A stretch of 5,132 nt of DNA from assembly GCA_014380985.1 (NCBI GenBank), contig JACMIU010000240.1:1-5132 (forward strand), read 5' to 3'. The translations under genes and the position numbers were made by a program. The stretch is from Armatimonadota bacterium (GTDB lineage: Bacteria > Armatimonadota > Armatimonadia > Armatimonadales > Armatimonadaceae). The notes under the pieces were generated by a model. That model saw only the letters and a program-made list of their open reading frames with translations, was not told the origin of the DNA and did not search any database. This document shows positions 5,013 to 5,132 of the stretch, one piece after another; positions within the stretch are counted from its first letter, which is position 1; each line of letters starts with the position of its first letter.

Positions 5013-5035
5013 AAAACCATCCCCGCCGTTTTCCG
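5010..5035. promoter_or_regulatory. Second inverted repeat in the LacI-gene leader
   Basis: CGGAAAAC (5010-5017) and GTTTTCCG (5028-5035) are perfect 8-bp arms around a ten-base centre. The left arm overlaps the palindrome at 4997-5012, and all the arms share a GAAAAC-like core. This could be further half-sites for the same repressor, or a leader hairpin 18 bases before the start codon. Confidence 0.4.
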
Positions 5036-5053
5036 CGTAGAAAGAAACCACGA

Positions 5054-5132
5054 ATGCCGGTATCCATCCGCGAGGTTGCCGCCCGCGCCGGGGTCAGCCT
5101 CGGAACCGTTTCCAAAGTCCTCAATGACAGCA
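5054..5132 (+). CDS. LacI-family transcriptional regulator, N-terminal fragment
   Basis: Only the first 26 codons lie in the window; the gene continues past its end. The translation MPVSIREVAARAGVSLGTVS, followed by KVLNDS, is the classic LacI-family DNA-binding headpiece. IREVAARAGVS forms the first helix and turn, LGTVSKVLN the recognition helix and the start of the hinge region. Full-length members are about 330-350 residues with a periplasmic-binding-protein-like sugar sensor, which cannot be seen here, so the ligand is unknown. ATG 5054 fits the usual distance to the helix-turn-helix. There is no strong Shine-Dalgarno, only a purine run, AGAAAGAAA, near 5039-5047. Its own promoter carries palindromes that suggest autoregulation. 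Whether it also controls the upstream sugar genes is open. Confidence 0.85.
   Translation, partial: MPVSIREVAARAGVSLGTVSKVLNDS

Noticed and set aside
1..5132. CRISPR array, tRNA, rRNA or phage genes
   Set aside because: No regularly spaced direct repeats, no cloverleaf-like segment and no conserved rRNA stretches were seen on either strand.

Overview
The window reads as one stretch of a GC-rich, free-living bacterial chromosome, with four complete genes and the start of a fifth, all on the + strand. Nothing in it fixes the phylum. The mix of a duplicated-domain ThyX, a LacI-type regulator and scarce Shine-Dalgarno sites would suit Armatimonadota or a Planctomycetes/Verrucomicrobia/Chlamydiae-type lineage, but that is a guess and not a sequence-based assignment.

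Layout. Positions 1-211 are a dense control region: a strong extended -10 promoter (81-110), a palindrome in its spacer, a second palindrome over the probable transcription start, then a short leader with a terminator-like hairpin and T-run just before the first gene. Next come a GalU-type nucleotidyltransferase (212-1057), a second NDP-sugar pyrophosphorylase with a C-terminal left-handed beta-helix (1059-2153), and a DegT/DnrJ/EryC1/StrS PLP aminotransferase (2220-3332, possibly from GTG 2202). These three are tightly packed and probably form an operon for making activated, amino-modified sugars for a cell-surface glycan. No dehydratase, epimerase or glycosyltransferase is in view, so the exact sugar is unknown.

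The gap between the aminotransferase and the next gene is almost entirely one 233-bp element (3337-3569). It has two 65-bp arms that are perfect inverted copies around a 103-bp centre, and each arm carries its own hairpin. It resembles a REPIN or MITE and ends 8 bp before the next start codon.

That next gene (3578-4960) encodes a 460-residue two-domain protein of the flavin-dependent thymidylate synthase (ThyX) superfamily. The signature motif is split: the C-terminal half survives only in domain 1 and the RHR half only in domain 2. A good promoter with overlapping operator-like palindromes (4967-5035) then drives a LacI-family repressor (from 5054), of which only the DNA-binding helices are in the window.

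The most notable items are the long perfect inverted repeat, the split-motif ThyX, the attenuator-like leader before the first gene, and the palindromes at the aminotransferase start and the LacI promoter. All positions and matches were read by eye. Family assignments rest on recognised motifs and not on a database search.
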